NCBI RefSeq assembly: GCF_024529975.1
Contig: NZ_AP024898.1
Span: 868,001 to 932,000, forward strand
Direction of reading: 5' to 3'
DNA: 64,000 nt
Source: Vibrio quintilis
Lineage (GTDB): Bacteria > Pseudomonadota > Gammaproteobacteria > Enterobacterales > Vibrionaceae
In this document: piece by piece, positions 18,435 through 28,317 of the stretch
Numbering within the stretch: position 1 is the first letter of the stretch
How the letters are laid out: each line of letters opens with the position of its first letter
Position numbers and translations under genes: made by a program
Notes under the pieces: generated by a model
What the model saw: only the letters and a program-made list of their open reading frames with translations
The model's database searches: none
Told to the model about the DNA's origin: nothing

Positions 18435-19043
18435 CTAATAGGCTTCTTTCACACTACTGACGGTAAAAATTTTCACAACCAGATCGGATGACCAGTAATC
18501 CTCATCCCAGCCAGCTTTAAACTTAAGTTGAGTAATAAAATCCTGAGGATCAGGAAGATGAGACCAAACCTGTGGTAAGAACACAGCCTGTCGCGGCTGA
18601 CCGGACAGAAATTCAGCCATGATCAAACCCGGTCGATCATTTTTAGGGTAAGACTTCAGGTGTTCAACCAAAGCCAGCTCAGAATCAACCTGAATTATTT
18701 CCGGTGGATTAAGGACGGAAACTTCGATCGTTAACCCACCGAGCTGCTCTTCAGTTAACGGAGCAAAGCGCCGGTCCTGTAAAGCACTCGCACACGCCTT
18801 TTCAAACACATCCATGACCAGTGGCTCTCTTGGAGCAATTGATCCAATACACCCCTGAAGCACACCATTCACTTCAAGTGTCACAAAACAAGCACCACGG
18901 CGAACCAGATGATCGTCATATTGCGACAAATCAGGCGGCTGAATACGATCGCTGTTAAATATACTGCGGATTGCCCCGCGAGCAACCTCCAACAACGTTA
19001 ATAGTTCCTGATGACTAGGCTTCAGAAATGAGGTAGCTGACAT
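18435..19043 (-). CDS. amrA: AmmeMemoRadiSam system protein A (AMMECR1 domain)
   Basis: A 202-residue AMMECR1-domain protein. Conserved features are RRGACFVTLEVNGVLQGCIGSI, FEKACASALQDRRFAPLTEEQLGGLTIEVSVLNPPE and a C-terminal LPQVW segment. The start at ATG 19043 gives a 29-bp overlap with amrB. A TTG at 19070 would extend it by nine residues. It belongs to the widespread three-part AmmeMemoRadiSam set, whose biochemical role is not settled. It is translationally coupled to amrB, with the radical SAM partner divergent. Confidence 0.9.
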   Translation of the reverse strand: MSATSFLKPSHQELLTLLEVARGAIRSIFNSDRIQPPDLSQYDDHLVRRGACFVTLEVNGVLQGCIGSIAPREPLVMDVFEKACASALQDRRFAPLTEEQLGGLTIEVSVLNPPEIIQVDSELALVEHLKSYPKNDRPGLIMAEFLSGQPRQAVFLPQVWSHLPDPQDFITQLKFKAGWDEDYWSSDLVVKIFTVSSVKEAY

Positions 19044-19800
19044 ACCCGACCACTCTTTGTTTATCTCCAATTGTATCTGATGAATTTTTCAATGCGATCC
19101 GCCTGATGTGATATCCCCTCTTTTTCACCAACAGCAGTAAAGCATTAATCCCGGTTGCTCCGCAAGCCTGCTCAGGGGTCAGCGTTGGCTCGCACTGTTC
19201 AATCTGATAGCAGGTTGACAGGTCGATTTTCCGGGCTTCATCATCCGGATGGTAATGACTCAAATCACTGCTGACGACTAACAACGTCTGCTCATCCTGC
19301 CAGAGAGACTCAATCAGCCCGGCAAGAACTTGAGGTGCAATACTCCCAACCAGTAGCGGCACCAGTGAAAATTGCTTTAGACAAGTTTGTAAAAACGGCA
19401 GCTGAACTTCCAGACTGTGTTCGAAAGCATGAACCTGATCCGAAATTTCAACATCCGGTGAAGGCGTAATCCGGGTAAAGCTTTGTTTATCAATCTGAAT
19501 AAGTCCCAACGGTGTACTGAAAAAATCCGCTGCCGGGATGTCACAGCCGGGAAAAGAAAATCGATGACTTGGCCCAATCAAAATGACCCGGTGAATCTGT
19601 TCTGACTGAGCGTGGAGATAACTGAATGCCTCTCCGGCAACCTGGCCGGAATAGACATAACCGGCATGAGGCACAATAACGGCGCGCAATGGTTCCGCAT
19701 GCATACGGCCTGAATCAAGCCATAATTGCATTTGTGCCTGTAATTTATCAGGTGACTTTTCATAAAAAGTGCCTGCCACTGCAGGGGAACGAACATTCAT
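19015..19800 (-). CDS. amrB: AmmeMemoRadiSam system protein B (MEMO1 family)
   Basis: A 261-residue MEMO1-like protein, related in fold to extradiol dioxygenases. It opens with VRSPAVAGTFYEKSPDKL. The metal-site-type motifs VIVPHAGYVYSGQVAG, LIGPSHRFSF, AFEHSLEVQLPFLQ and VVSSDLSHYHPDDEA are intact. It overlaps amrA and is read divergently from the radical SAM gene, with 59 bp between starts. The function is unknown; a role in modifying or processing a small substrate with the radical SAM enzyme is proposed only from co-occurrence. Confidence 0.91.
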   Translation of the reverse strand: MNVRSPAVAGTFYEKSPDKLQAQMQLWLDSGRMHAEPLRAVIVPHAGYVYSGQVAGEAFSYLHAQSEQIHRVILIGPSHRFSFPGCDIPAADFFSTPLGLIQIDKQSFTRITPSPDVEISDQVHAFEHSLEVQLPFLQTCLKQFSLVPLLVGSIAPQVLAGLIESLWQDEQTLLVVSSDLSHYHPDDEARKIDLSTCYQIEQCEPTLTPEQACGATGINALLLLVKKRGYHIRRIALKNSSDTIGDKQRVVGYVSYLISEA

Positions 19801-19859
19801 AACCCGGCTTCCGTTGATAAGACTATAGTTAGTATATACCGAAGTCAGCCCGTCTGACG

Positions 19860-20984
19860 ATGTCGCCTGAAATCGAATATAACTCAGATAATGATGTAAT
19901 GAATTTTCCGCCGGACAAATACAAAACCGAATACTGGCATTTACTGGATGATGGCCGTGTTGTGTGCGACTTATGCCCGCGACGGTGCAGCCTGCGTGAC
20001 GGTAAAAGAGGCACCTGCTTCGTCAGACAGGCACATTGCGGAGAAATTGTGTTGACCACTTATGGCCGCTCCAGTGGATTTTGCATTGACCCTGTCGAAA
20101 AGAAACCACTGAATCATTTTTATCCCGGTAGTTCAGTGCTGTCTTTTGGTACCGCGGGCTGTAATCTCGGCTGCAAATTCTGTCAGAACTGGGAAATCAG
20201 TAAATCCCGGCAAACGGACACGATCAGTGACTGCGCTATGCCGGAACAAATTGCGCAAATCGCCAAACAATATGACTCTAAAAGTATTGCTTTTACCTAC
20301 AATGATCCGGTGATTTTTATGGAATATGCAGTCGATACCGCGCAGGTTTGCCATGAGCTGGACATTCAGAGTATTGCTGTCACCGCCGGCTATATTTGTG
20401 ATATTCCCCGTATCCCTTTTTTCAATGCTATGGATGCAGCTAATATTGATTTGAAGGCCTTCACTGAACACTTTTACCGGAAATTATGTAGTGGTCATCT
20501 GGCACCAGTGCTGGATACATTGTTATATCTGCGGCATGAAACCAATGTATGGTTTGAAATCACCACCCTGCTGATACCGGGCGAAAACGACAGTACAACA
20601 GAGCTGGAAAGCATGTGCCGGTGGATCAATGACAATCTCGGGCCCGATGTTCCGCTGCATTTTTCCGCCTTTCATCCGGATTTTAAAATGGTCAATAAGT
20701 CATCCACCCCACCGGAAACCGTGCAAAAAGCCAGAGAAATCGCGCTTAGCCAGGGGTTGCACTATGTGTATGTCGGCAATATTTCAGACAAGGCCGGAGA
20801 CAGCACCTGGTGCCCGCAATGTAAACAACGGGTGATATCCAGAAACTGGTATGAATTAGGAGAAATGGCCCTCTCGGACGACGGCCGGTGCCAGCATTGT
20901 GGCTTTATGCTCCCCGGCCGGTTTGAAGCGATCACGCATCACTTTGGCCGCCGGAGAATTCCGGTAAATGTCACCCGGAAATAA
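19860..20984 (+). CDS. amrS: AmmeMemoRadiSam system radical SAM enzyme
   Basis: A 374-residue radical S-adenosylmethionine protein. The cluster motif CNLGCKFC (Cys101, Cys105, Cys108) is typical, and GTAGCNLGCKFCQNWEIS is close to PFL-activase-like members. An N-terminal cysteine set (CDLCPRRC, GTC) and a C-terminal CPQC...CQHC pair suggest extra metal sites. The start at 19860 lacks a clear ribosome-binding site. An internal ATG at 19899 (MNFPPDKY) is a possible alternative. It is divergent from amrB-amrA and completes the system. Confidence 0.92.
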   Translation: MSPEIEYNSDNDVMNFPPDKYKTEYWHLLDDGRVVCDLCPRRCSLRDGKRGTCFVRQAHCGEIVLTTYGRSSGFCIDPVEKKPLNHFYPGSSVLSFGTAGCNLGCKFCQNWEISKSRQTDTISDCAMPEQIAQIAKQYDSKSIAFTYNDPVIFMEYAVDTAQVCHELDIQSIAVTAGYICDIPRIPFFNAMDAANIDLKAFTEHFYRKLCSGHLAPVLDTLLYLRHETNVWFEITTLLIPGENDSTTELESMCRWINDNLGPDVPLHFSAFHPDFKMVNKSSTPPETVQKAREIALSQGLHYVYVGNISDKAGDSTWCPQCKQRVISRNWYELGEMALSDDGRCQHCGFMLPGRFEAITHHFGRRRIPVNVTRK

Positions 20985-21150
20985 ATCCTCACCAGTCCAC
21001 AATCACCACCAGGGATTACCAGTCCTCAGCGACCTGACCGGGCTTGATTTTCTGAAGCCAGGGTTATTTATCTGTGCGTTTAATTTAGTGAAACCAAAAA
21101 CAATAAGTTATAGTGCGCCAGAGTGGAGGTTATCAGCACCAAACCCCGGT

Positions 21151-23301
21151 TTAATAAATCGCAAACTGAATGGTGTCACATTGTGTCATGCAGGCAGTCA
21201 GACGATAGTTTCCGGCGGTCAGCGCATCTAAGGCTAACCGGCTGCCGCGAATCGGCTGATCATTCAGGAACCACAAAACTGAAGGTTGACTGGCAATCAG
21301 ATTCAGCACTTGTCCCGGATAAGGAAACAACTGGGTTCCCTGTCTGGGCGCCAGTATTTTCAGACGCCCGGTTGACTGAAGTTCCGTGTCACTCACCAGA
21401 GAATGGCCGGTTTTTTGTGCCCAGTCCAATAACGGTTGCGGCCAGTGATGTAAAGCGGCTAACCCCTGCTCACGTTTTAGTGTTGCCGGTGTAAAATGAT
21501 GAATCGTCAGTGCCTGCTGATGCTGTAAACAATCCTGTGGATTGACCAGAGAAACATCAATACCACCGGGCCAGCAAATCACTGAAGCCGTGACGCTTTC
21601 AGGCCGGCTCAGCGTCCGCTGATCTTCCGGCAATAAATCAAACACATCAAACATCAATGGCCCGGCCTGATTTGCACCGGTTTGCCCTACAAACGGCGCA
21701 CCATCCGGACGTCCAACCCAGACGCCTACGGTATAATCGGCACTGGCACCAATCGCCCATGCATCTCTGTAACCGTAACTTGTGCCTGTTTTCCAGGCCA
21801 CAGGACGGTTATAGGCTGCTTTGACCCGATCAGGCGGAGCAATCTCCAGCAACACAGAGCGGATGATCCAGCTGGCTGCCGGAGATAACAGCGGCACAGT
21901 CCGGATAGTATCTTCTGAGGAAAAACGCGGATATATCATATCACCCGTTCTTCCCAGCGCAGAGAACAGTGTCACCAGATCCTTCAGCCGGATGCCTTCT
22001 CCGCCCAGAGCAAGCGCCAGATTCGCTTTCGGTACCTGAAGATGAATCCCTGCGTTTTTCAGCCACAACAGGAATGTTTCAGGACCAACATGACTCAATA
22101 CCTGAACTGCCGGAACATTCCGCGATCTTTGCAACGCATGGTCCAAACGAACCGGCCCCTGAAAACGATGATCAAAATTATGCGGACTGTAATCGCCAAA
22201 CTGGCGGGGAACGTCAGTCAGCAGGCTGGCAGAGTGAACCAGCCCCTGATCAAGTGCCAGACCATAAATAAAAGGTTTCAGTGCCGAACCGGGAGAACGC
22301 CAGGCATGCACCATATCCACATAACCATAGCGCCGGGGATCTTTCATATCGGCTGAACCTTTATACGCAATCACTTTGCCGTTCAGATTATCCATTACCA
22401 TCACTGCAGCAGACAGCGGCGCAGACCAGCGTTCCGTTCTTTGCCGGATGATCGATTCCAGATCAGATTCAACCGTATAGTCAATAAAGGTGTGAATATC
22501 AGACTGCTGAGGATGTTTCTGTTGCAGTCTGCGGGCCAGCAAAGGCGCATGTAAAGGGGCCGGATGATAGCTCGCCAGCATAGGGGTCCGAAGCATCCGC
22601 TGAAGGTCTGCGCCGGATAACGGCAAAATATCCGCAACCCGTCGTAAGACTTTATTTCTTGCTTTTCTGGCCCGCTGCGGAAAGCGATCAGGACGATATA
22701 AACTGGGGCGCTGAGGCACAACCACTAACATCACGGCTTCCGTCAGCGAAAGCTCACTGGCATGCTTACCAAAATAGCGCTGACTGGCCGCTTCCACGCC
22801 TTCGATATTTCCGCCCATCGGCGCATAAGTCAGATAAAGTGACAGGATATCTTCTTTGGAGTAATTGAGCTCCAGCTGCAGCGCCCTGAAAATCTGCATC
22901 AGTTTTCCCCGGTAAGTCCGGGGATGCGGATAAAATTTCCGGGCCACCTGCATCGTCAGTGTCGAACCACCGGAAATCACCCGTCCATACCGGATCTGCT
23001 GAACCAGCGCACGAATTAAAGAAAAAGGATTCACGCCGGGATGCGAAAAGAAATACTTATCTTCATATTCCAGTAAGGCAGCTAAATACCAGGGAGAAAC
23101 CTGATTTCGGGTCACAGGAATCCGGAAAACACCATCCTGACTGGCAAACTGGCGCAGTACATCTCCTTCAGCAGAATAAACTGAAACCGTCGGGCCGGTT
23201 TGACGGCTGATATCCAGCGGATAAATCAGATTCAACACAGCAAACAGCCCGGCCAGACTGCATGCCATAATCAAACTTACCTGACAGAGCCGCTTCATCA
23301 T
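21151..23301 (-). CDS. pbpC: Penicillin-binding protein 1C
   Basis: A 716-residue bifunctional peptidoglycan synthase. Order: N-terminal membrane anchor; a GT51 glycosyltransferase with Glu80 in EDKYFFSHPG and GGSTLTMQVARKF; a transpeptidase with Ser339 in SALK, an SRN motif and KTGTSYGYRDAW; and the C-terminal PBP1C-specific domain. It is slightly shorter than E. coli PbpC. It begins 7 bp after the macroglobulin stop codon, so the two are one operon, as in many proteobacteria, where the pair is thought to repair the wall after protease attack. Confidence 0.95.
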   Translation of the reverse strand: MMKRLCQVSLIMACSLAGLFAVLNLIYPLDISRQTGPTVSVYSAEGDVLRQFASQDGVFRIPVTRNQVSPWYLAALLEYEDKYFFSHPGVNPFSLIRALVQQIRYGRVISGGSTLTMQVARKFYPHPRTYRGKLMQIFRALQLELNYSKEDILSLYLTYAPMGGNIEGVEAASQRYFGKHASELSLTEAVMLVVVPQRPSLYRPDRFPQRARKARNKVLRRVADILPLSGADLQRMLRTPMLASYHPAPLHAPLLARRLQQKHPQQSDIHTFIDYTVESDLESIIRQRTERWSAPLSAAVMVMDNLNGKVIAYKGSADMKDPRRYGYVDMVHAWRSPGSALKPFIYGLALDQGLVHSASLLTDVPRQFGDYSPHNFDHRFQGPVRLDHALQRSRNVPAVQVLSHVGPETFLLWLKNAGIHLQVPKANLALALGGEGIRLKDLVTLFSALGRTGDMIYPRFSSEDTIRTVPLLSPAASWIIRSVLLEIAPPDRVKAAYNRPVAWKTGTSYGYRDAWAIGASADYTVGVWVGRPDGAPFVGQTGANQAGPLMFDVFDLLPEDQRTLSRPESVTASVICWPGGIDVSLVNPQDCLQHQQALTIHHFTPATLKREQGLAALHHWPQPLLDWAQKTGHSLVSDTELQSTGRLKILAPRQGTQLFPYPGQVLNLIASQPSVLWFLNDQPIRGSRLALDALTAGNYRLTACMTQCDTIQFAIY

Positions 23302-23308
23302 CTGTTTA

Positions 23309-26300
23309 TCACTGACTCTTAATCGTTAGTGTCTGCAAGGATGAAGGCTGATAAATAAACCATTCCGGGTGATACATATCTTCCATATACAAGGCCGGTA
23401 CTTTTGCTTTTCCGGGCGTCTCCGCACGGATGACATAATTAAAACGATAGGTCTCATAGCTGTTCATATCAAGTGCAGCCATCAGCCGGTCATTCCGGTA
23501 TTCCACAGTTTCAGCATGGCTGGAGGGCTTTAGCCCCGCCCGGCGGATTAAATCTTCGCTGTTCGTCCGGGCCGGATTCTCAAGGACGAACCCGGTCGGG
23601 AGATACTCCACAATCATGGCATTTCTGATGTGCTCCTTCAGTTTATAGCTCACTGTCACGATCAGCTTTTCCCCCATTTTCAGTGGTTCTCCGTGATATG
23701 CCTGACCATTACCGCGCAGATACTCCCGCTGAACTGTTTTCGCCTCAATGACTGAATGGAGACTTTCAGGACTGGCAAGGCCTGTTGTGGTGACCTGCAC
23801 AAAGAGAGGATCCGGATTCGGGTTCTTCACAATGTCCCCGCTCATTGCCGTCACAGAACCACTTCCGGTAGTTTGCAGCCTGCGGCGGTGTCCATCATGC
23901 TCAAGAATCAGTTCCACAGGCTTCTGGTTCAGTGCTTTCAGCGCAATGCCGGCCTGCACCAGTGCGATCCTTTCCTGGGTACTCAGATACGAATCCCGTG
24001 TCGCCCTGATCATCACTTTTTTCGCCAGCCGGTTTCGATAATCTGACAGCTCAGTACTGAATTTAATCACCTTCTCCAGTTCAGAGAGTAAGACCAGAAT
24101 TCTGGCCTGATCCCGCAACTGGGTACCGTAATCATAATCCGCGTACCGGGACTGTTGTTTGAGCCATTCAGATTGCAGCAGGAATTTTTCCCCTTTCTCT
24201 TTTGACCCCTGCAATAACCAGGCAGCCCCGAGATAAGCGGCAGATAAAGGCGAATTCAGCTGATGCTTTTCAGCCACATTGCTCAGTTGCCATAATGTAC
24301 TGTAGTCCAGCTGTTTCATTCTGGCGTTTACCCAGGCCGCGTAATACCGGGTTGCATCCAGCGAAGACTTTTGTGGGTAACGGGCGATATTCGCCTGCGC
24401 TTTCTTCAACATCTTCTCCGGTACCAGTCCGGGAAACTGCTGATCTGCCTGAATCAGAAATTCGGTCACATACACACTCACCCACGGACGTTCCCGGCCA
24501 TGCTTATCCCACAAAGCAAAACTGCCATTTCCTTTTTGCATGGTTGCCAGCCGGGTCACCGCTTTTTTCAGCATCTGTTGTTCGGAGCGGCCTTTTGCTG
24601 CTTTCTTCTTCAGTGATTCCAGCGAGCTGTCATTCAGCAACCAGGGTGCCGCTTTACTGGTAGTCTGTTCTGCACACCCGTAAGGATAACCAAACAAATG
24701 ATCAGCATATTCCGCAATCCCCAGCTGAGGCGCGTGTGAATAAGTCAGCCGGGCCGGGCCGGGTTGTTGATAGGAAAGCCCCTGCCAGAAAGCTTCTGTC
24801 AGTTTCTGTTGCGGGAATCCGGAAGAATTATCTTTTGTCTTGGCAGGCAAAGTCTTCAAAGTCTGTCTGCTGATAAAGGGCTGCTCCAGGCGCACCGGTA
24901 CCTGCCAGCTACGCTGTTGCCCGTAAGTTTTGCCATCCGCACCCTGCGCATGAATAGTCAAACTCAGACTGGCCATTTCAACCGGATTCTGAATCATCCC
25001 GATACGATAGTTCATCGCAACAGAATCCCTTTCTCCGGGGGAAAGACGAAATGTCTTACGGGTTGGTTGCTTCGCAGAAAGCGGTGAAGAAAACGTGAGG
25101 TCAGCGGTGATATTCTGTTCAACCTCAGTCTGGTTGAATACCTCCAGTAGTGTCTGGCTGGTATCTCCCGGTGTCAGAAAACGCGGCACCGCAAGTTCAG
25201 AAACTATCGGAGATGCGATTTTGACATCGGTCACAGCCTGACCAAAATGATTCGGATTAAACGCCATCGCCACGACCTGCGCCTGACCATTATAATCAGG
25301 AATATCCACATGAATGATAGCTTTTCCATCATTATCAAAAGCAACCGGCCGGGACATCAAAGTGATAGTTTTAGCTTCAACCGTCTGGTCAAGGTGTGCA
25401 TTCGCACTGAGTTCAGTATCGCCCCCGTATCTGTGAGTCAAAAATGAATCCGGGCGCTGTTGATATAACCGTGAATACAGATCAATCACATCCGCATGAT
25501 AACGGCGCTGATCAAAAAACCAGGCGTGAATATCCGGCACCCGGTAGCGGGAGAGATTAATAATACCTTTGTCCACAAGTGACAGCGTCACCCATGTCGG
25601 CTGTTTTACCGGGTGCTTCAACCGGACAACAATATCGGCTCCCTGAGAAGGCAGCAGTGTCGGCAGAGGCTCAATCTCAACCGCCAGGCGGCGTGATTTT
25701 CTGTCCAGTCTGACAGGCAGAACAGCAAATAACCGGCGGGGATTCCCATGACCGGCACTGATCAACGTGGCAGAAAGGTACAAATCATGCCGGGTCAGTT
25801 GATTAAGCGGCACACTGAAACGGTGTTCACCTTGTTGTATGTGCTGCTCCTGATGCCATTCGACTTTATCCGATTCCAGTGCGAGATGCAGCTCGCCGGC
25901 AACATCAGTATTCACTGTGACCTGAACCTGTTCACCGTCCTGATAAGCCTTTTTATCCAGTGTCATCGTCAGCTGATCGGGTTTAACCGGCTTCAGCTGA
26001 CCATCGCTGTCATCCCATCCGGCACGAAATTCATACCGGGTCACCTGATCTTTTTGGTGATTGAGAATCAGGCGGTATCTGCCCCACTCGACATCAACGG
26101 CCAGCGGTGTGGTTTTTCCTTTCTGCACCTCAACAATGCCGGACTGAACCGGCTGCCAGTCATTATCATGTTCCAGCTGCCATCCGTCAGCTTCTGTATA
26201 GGTCCAGTAATAGCCGCCGCGGTTTCTTTCCAGCAAATATTGAATCCGGCCGGACTGTAACAGTTTCCCGGTGCCGCTAAGCAAACCGATATCAAACCGG

Positions 26301-28078
26301 GCCTGAGTGAATGCATTAATTTCATCCGTTTGCGGACGAATGCCCGGTAAGGATTGACCGGTCCATAGCATGAGAGATTTATTTCGCTGGATACTGGCCC
26401 CGCCGGTTTCTAAAAGCTCAAAATTAAATTTAGCCACAACCGGCGCCTTTAATAACAACTGTTTTATCAGCGGCAGTTCAAGCTGATGATGTCCTTTATC
26501 ATCCAGCTTAAAGGGTTTCAGCTCCGGTAAATCCTTCCAGCTGCGAATCCGGAATGGCTGACCGACAAAAAAATCGTGGTAGGCTCCATCGAAGTGATGA
26601 CGAACCTGGTAATACGCCGAAAGGTTGACTTGATTGCCGGCAGCAGGCGCACCGAAAAGATATTGTCCATCCACAGAAACCGGTAATGACTCAATCTTAT
26701 TTTGCTGCCCTTTAGCGATATCGACCGCCATATCCATCCGTTCCGGGACAAATTCACTCACATTGAATGTAAACTGATTGATCGCCCGTTGTGCGTTCTT
26801 ATTTGACTTAATATAAGCCGTCCATTTCCCCAGGGGCGCACTGGTCGGAATACTAAACCGGTCCTGATAGAAACCATCGGTTTGATTGATTGGATCTAAC
26901 CAGCGGGCACCTGCAACATTTCCGTCCGGTTGCCGGTACTCAACGTACAGCCGTTGTTTTTCCAGTAACTGGCCGTCCTGATCCCGCAGCACAATATTCA
27001 GGGGAAGCATATCGCCGGGTTTGAATAATGTCCGGTTCGAATAAACAAAAGCTTCCGTTTGCTGCCAGTCCCGGCCTGTCACCTGAAAGTCCGATAAATC
27101 AAGCGGAACCTCTTTTAACGGCAAGACACTCATTTGCTTTCCCTGACGAATCACCAGAATATCGCCCTTACGGGCCTGATAACTGAAAGCGTGCTGAGAT
27201 GACTTCATCATACCAAGTTTAATGCGCTTATCATCTCTCAAAATACTGACATGTGCGTCCGTGATTTTGGTCGTACCGGAAAACGAATTCAGTAACACGC
27301 TAAGCTGGTTTTGAAAGACTTTCGCCTGAATACCCATATCTGTCAGTAAGACATGTGCAATCACCTGATTACTCTGATAAACATCACCGGTAATTTTGAT
27401 CAGCAAAATATACCAGCCATTTTCCAGCGTTTCCGGCAGTTGAATCGCCGTCCGGATATCCTGATTTATTTCAGCGTCCGGAACATCGAAGCTCAGTGTC
27501 GTAACGGCCTGATAATTCTTCTGCTGACGCCCCAGCGCCCAGGTATCTGTACCAGAACTGTAATAAATATGGCTGAGCAAACGGGCTGGCTTCTGAACTT
27601 TCAGCACTTCCACAGTTAACTGCTTTGCATTCACAACCGAAACCGGTACTGTCCGGCTTCCTTTGGCGGGAACAACCGGCCCCCGTCCAATCAGATGTAC
27701 CTGAGGCTGACGCTCATATACAGTGACATCCTTTTCCCGGTCAGTATCACCATTCGTTTTAATTTGTGGTAACAAGCGAATTCGGTATCGCTGACTGACT
27801 TTCACCTGATCAAAAATCACAGCCGTGTGAGCGGCATTAAAAAACCAGCGCCCCGTTTGTTTTACTTCCTGAAGATTATCTTTATTTCCTTCAAGGGCAA
27901 ATATCCGGGCAACTTTCGTCGTTTTCACCTGACGATCGAACTGAACAATCAAAGCCGGTTTTCCCTGATGATGGTAAGGCCCGATAAAGGTGACTTTTGG
28001 TGACTCCGCGCTTGCCGGAGCGAGACATGAAATAAAAAGGAGAAGCAAAACAACACTTGCGCAAATACGCTTTCCCAT
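23309..28078 (-). CDS. yfhM: Bacterial alpha-2-macroglobulin with thioester
   Basis: A 1,589-residue YfhM/ECAM-type protein that traps proteases in the periplasm. The start at 28078 is preferred to 28174 because TGAGG precedes it and a signal peptide follows directly. That leader (VVLLLLFISCLAPASA) could be cut by signal peptidase I after ASA; the cysteine gives a poor lipobox, unlike lipidated E. coli YfhM. The thioester motif CAEQ is at residues 1135-1138 in FGYPYGCAEQTTSKAAPWL, followed by the alpha-helical thioester domain. MG-type beta domains fill the N-terminal two-thirds. It is operonic with pbpC. Confidence 0.94.
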   Translation of the reverse strand: MGKRICASVVLLLLFISCLAPASAESPKVTFIGPYHHQGKPALIVQFDRQVKTTKVARIFALEGNKDNLQEVKQTGRWFFNAAHTAVIFDQVKVSQRYRIRLLPQIKTNGDTDREKDVTVYERQPQVHLIGRGPVVPAKGSRTVPVSVVNAKQLTVEVLKVQKPARLLSHIYYSSGTDTWALGRQQKNYQAVTTLSFDVPDAEINQDIRTAIQLPETLENGWYILLIKITGDVYQSNQVIAHVLLTDMGIQAKVFQNQLSVLLNSFSGTTKITDAHVSILRDDKRIKLGMMKSSQHAFSYQARKGDILVIRQGKQMSVLPLKEVPLDLSDFQVTGRDWQQTEAFVYSNRTLFKPGDMLPLNIVLRDQDGQLLEKQRLYVEYRQPDGNVAGARWLDPINQTDGFYQDRFSIPTSAPLGKWTAYIKSNKNAQRAINQFTFNVSEFVPERMDMAVDIAKGQQNKIESLPVSVDGQYLFGAPAAGNQVNLSAYYQVRHHFDGAYHDFFVGQPFRIRSWKDLPELKPFKLDDKGHHQLELPLIKQLLLKAPVVAKFNFELLETGGASIQRNKSLMLWTGQSLPGIRPQTDEINAFTQARFDIGLLSGTGKLLQSGRIQYLLERNRGGYYWTYTEADGWQLEHDNDWQPVQSGIVEVQKGKTTPLAVDVEWGRYRLILNHQKDQVTRYEFRAGWDDSDGQLKPVKPDQLTMTLDKKAYQDGEQVQVTVNTDVAGELHLALESDKVEWHQEQHIQQGEHRFSVPLNQLTRHDLYLSATLISAGHGNPRRLFAVLPVRLDRKSRRLAVEIEPLPTLLPSQGADIVVRLKHPVKQPTWVTLSLVDKGIINLSRYRVPDIHAWFFDQRRYHADVIDLYSRLYQQRPDSFLTHRYGGDTELSANAHLDQTVEAKTITLMSRPVAFDNDGKAIIHVDIPDYNGQAQVVAMAFNPNHFGQAVTDVKIASPIVSELAVPRFLTPGDTSQTLLEVFNQTEVEQNITADLTFSSPLSAKQPTRKTFRLSPGERDSVAMNYRIGMIQNPVEMASLSLTIHAQGADGKTYGQQRSWQVPVRLEQPFISRQTLKTLPAKTKDNSSGFPQQKLTEAFWQGLSYQQPGPARLTYSHAPQLGIAEYADHLFGYPYGCAEQTTSKAAPWLLNDSSLESLKKKAAKGRSEQQMLKKAVTRLATMQKGNGSFALWDKHGRERPWVSVYVTEFLIQADQQFPGLVPEKMLKKAQANIARYPQKSSLDATRYYAAWVNARMKQLDYSTLWQLSNVAEKHQLNSPLSAAYLGAAWLLQGSKEKGEKFLLQSEWLKQQSRYADYDYGTQLRDQARILVLLSELEKVIKFSTELSDYRNRLAKKVMIRATRDSYLSTQERIALVQAGIALKALNQKPVELILEHDGHRRRLQTTGSGSVTAMSGDIVKNPNPDPLFVQVTTTGLASPESLHSVIEAKTVQREYLRGNGQAYHGEPLKMGEKLIVTVSYKLKEHIRNAMIVEYLPTGFVLENPARTNSEDLIRRAGLKPSSHAETVEYRNDRLMAALDMNSYETYRFNYVIRAETPGKAKVPALYMEDMYHPEWFIYQPSSLQTLTIKSQ

Positions 28079-28317
28079 AAATAACCTCAGTACAGGAAGA
28101 ATAAAATAAACTGATGAAACTTCAGACCAGAATGCGAGACAATTGATCTTTTTACCACAACGATCATAGTTCACTCAGAAGAGAGATGCAGTGAAATACG
28201 CCATTCACTTTCAATCACCTTGTTATTTTGCCGGTCAACATGCCTGACAAAGTGAATATGGCGGCAATGATAACACTATCAAATAATAAAAAAACCGATA
28301 ATTTTAAATGGTGTTTT

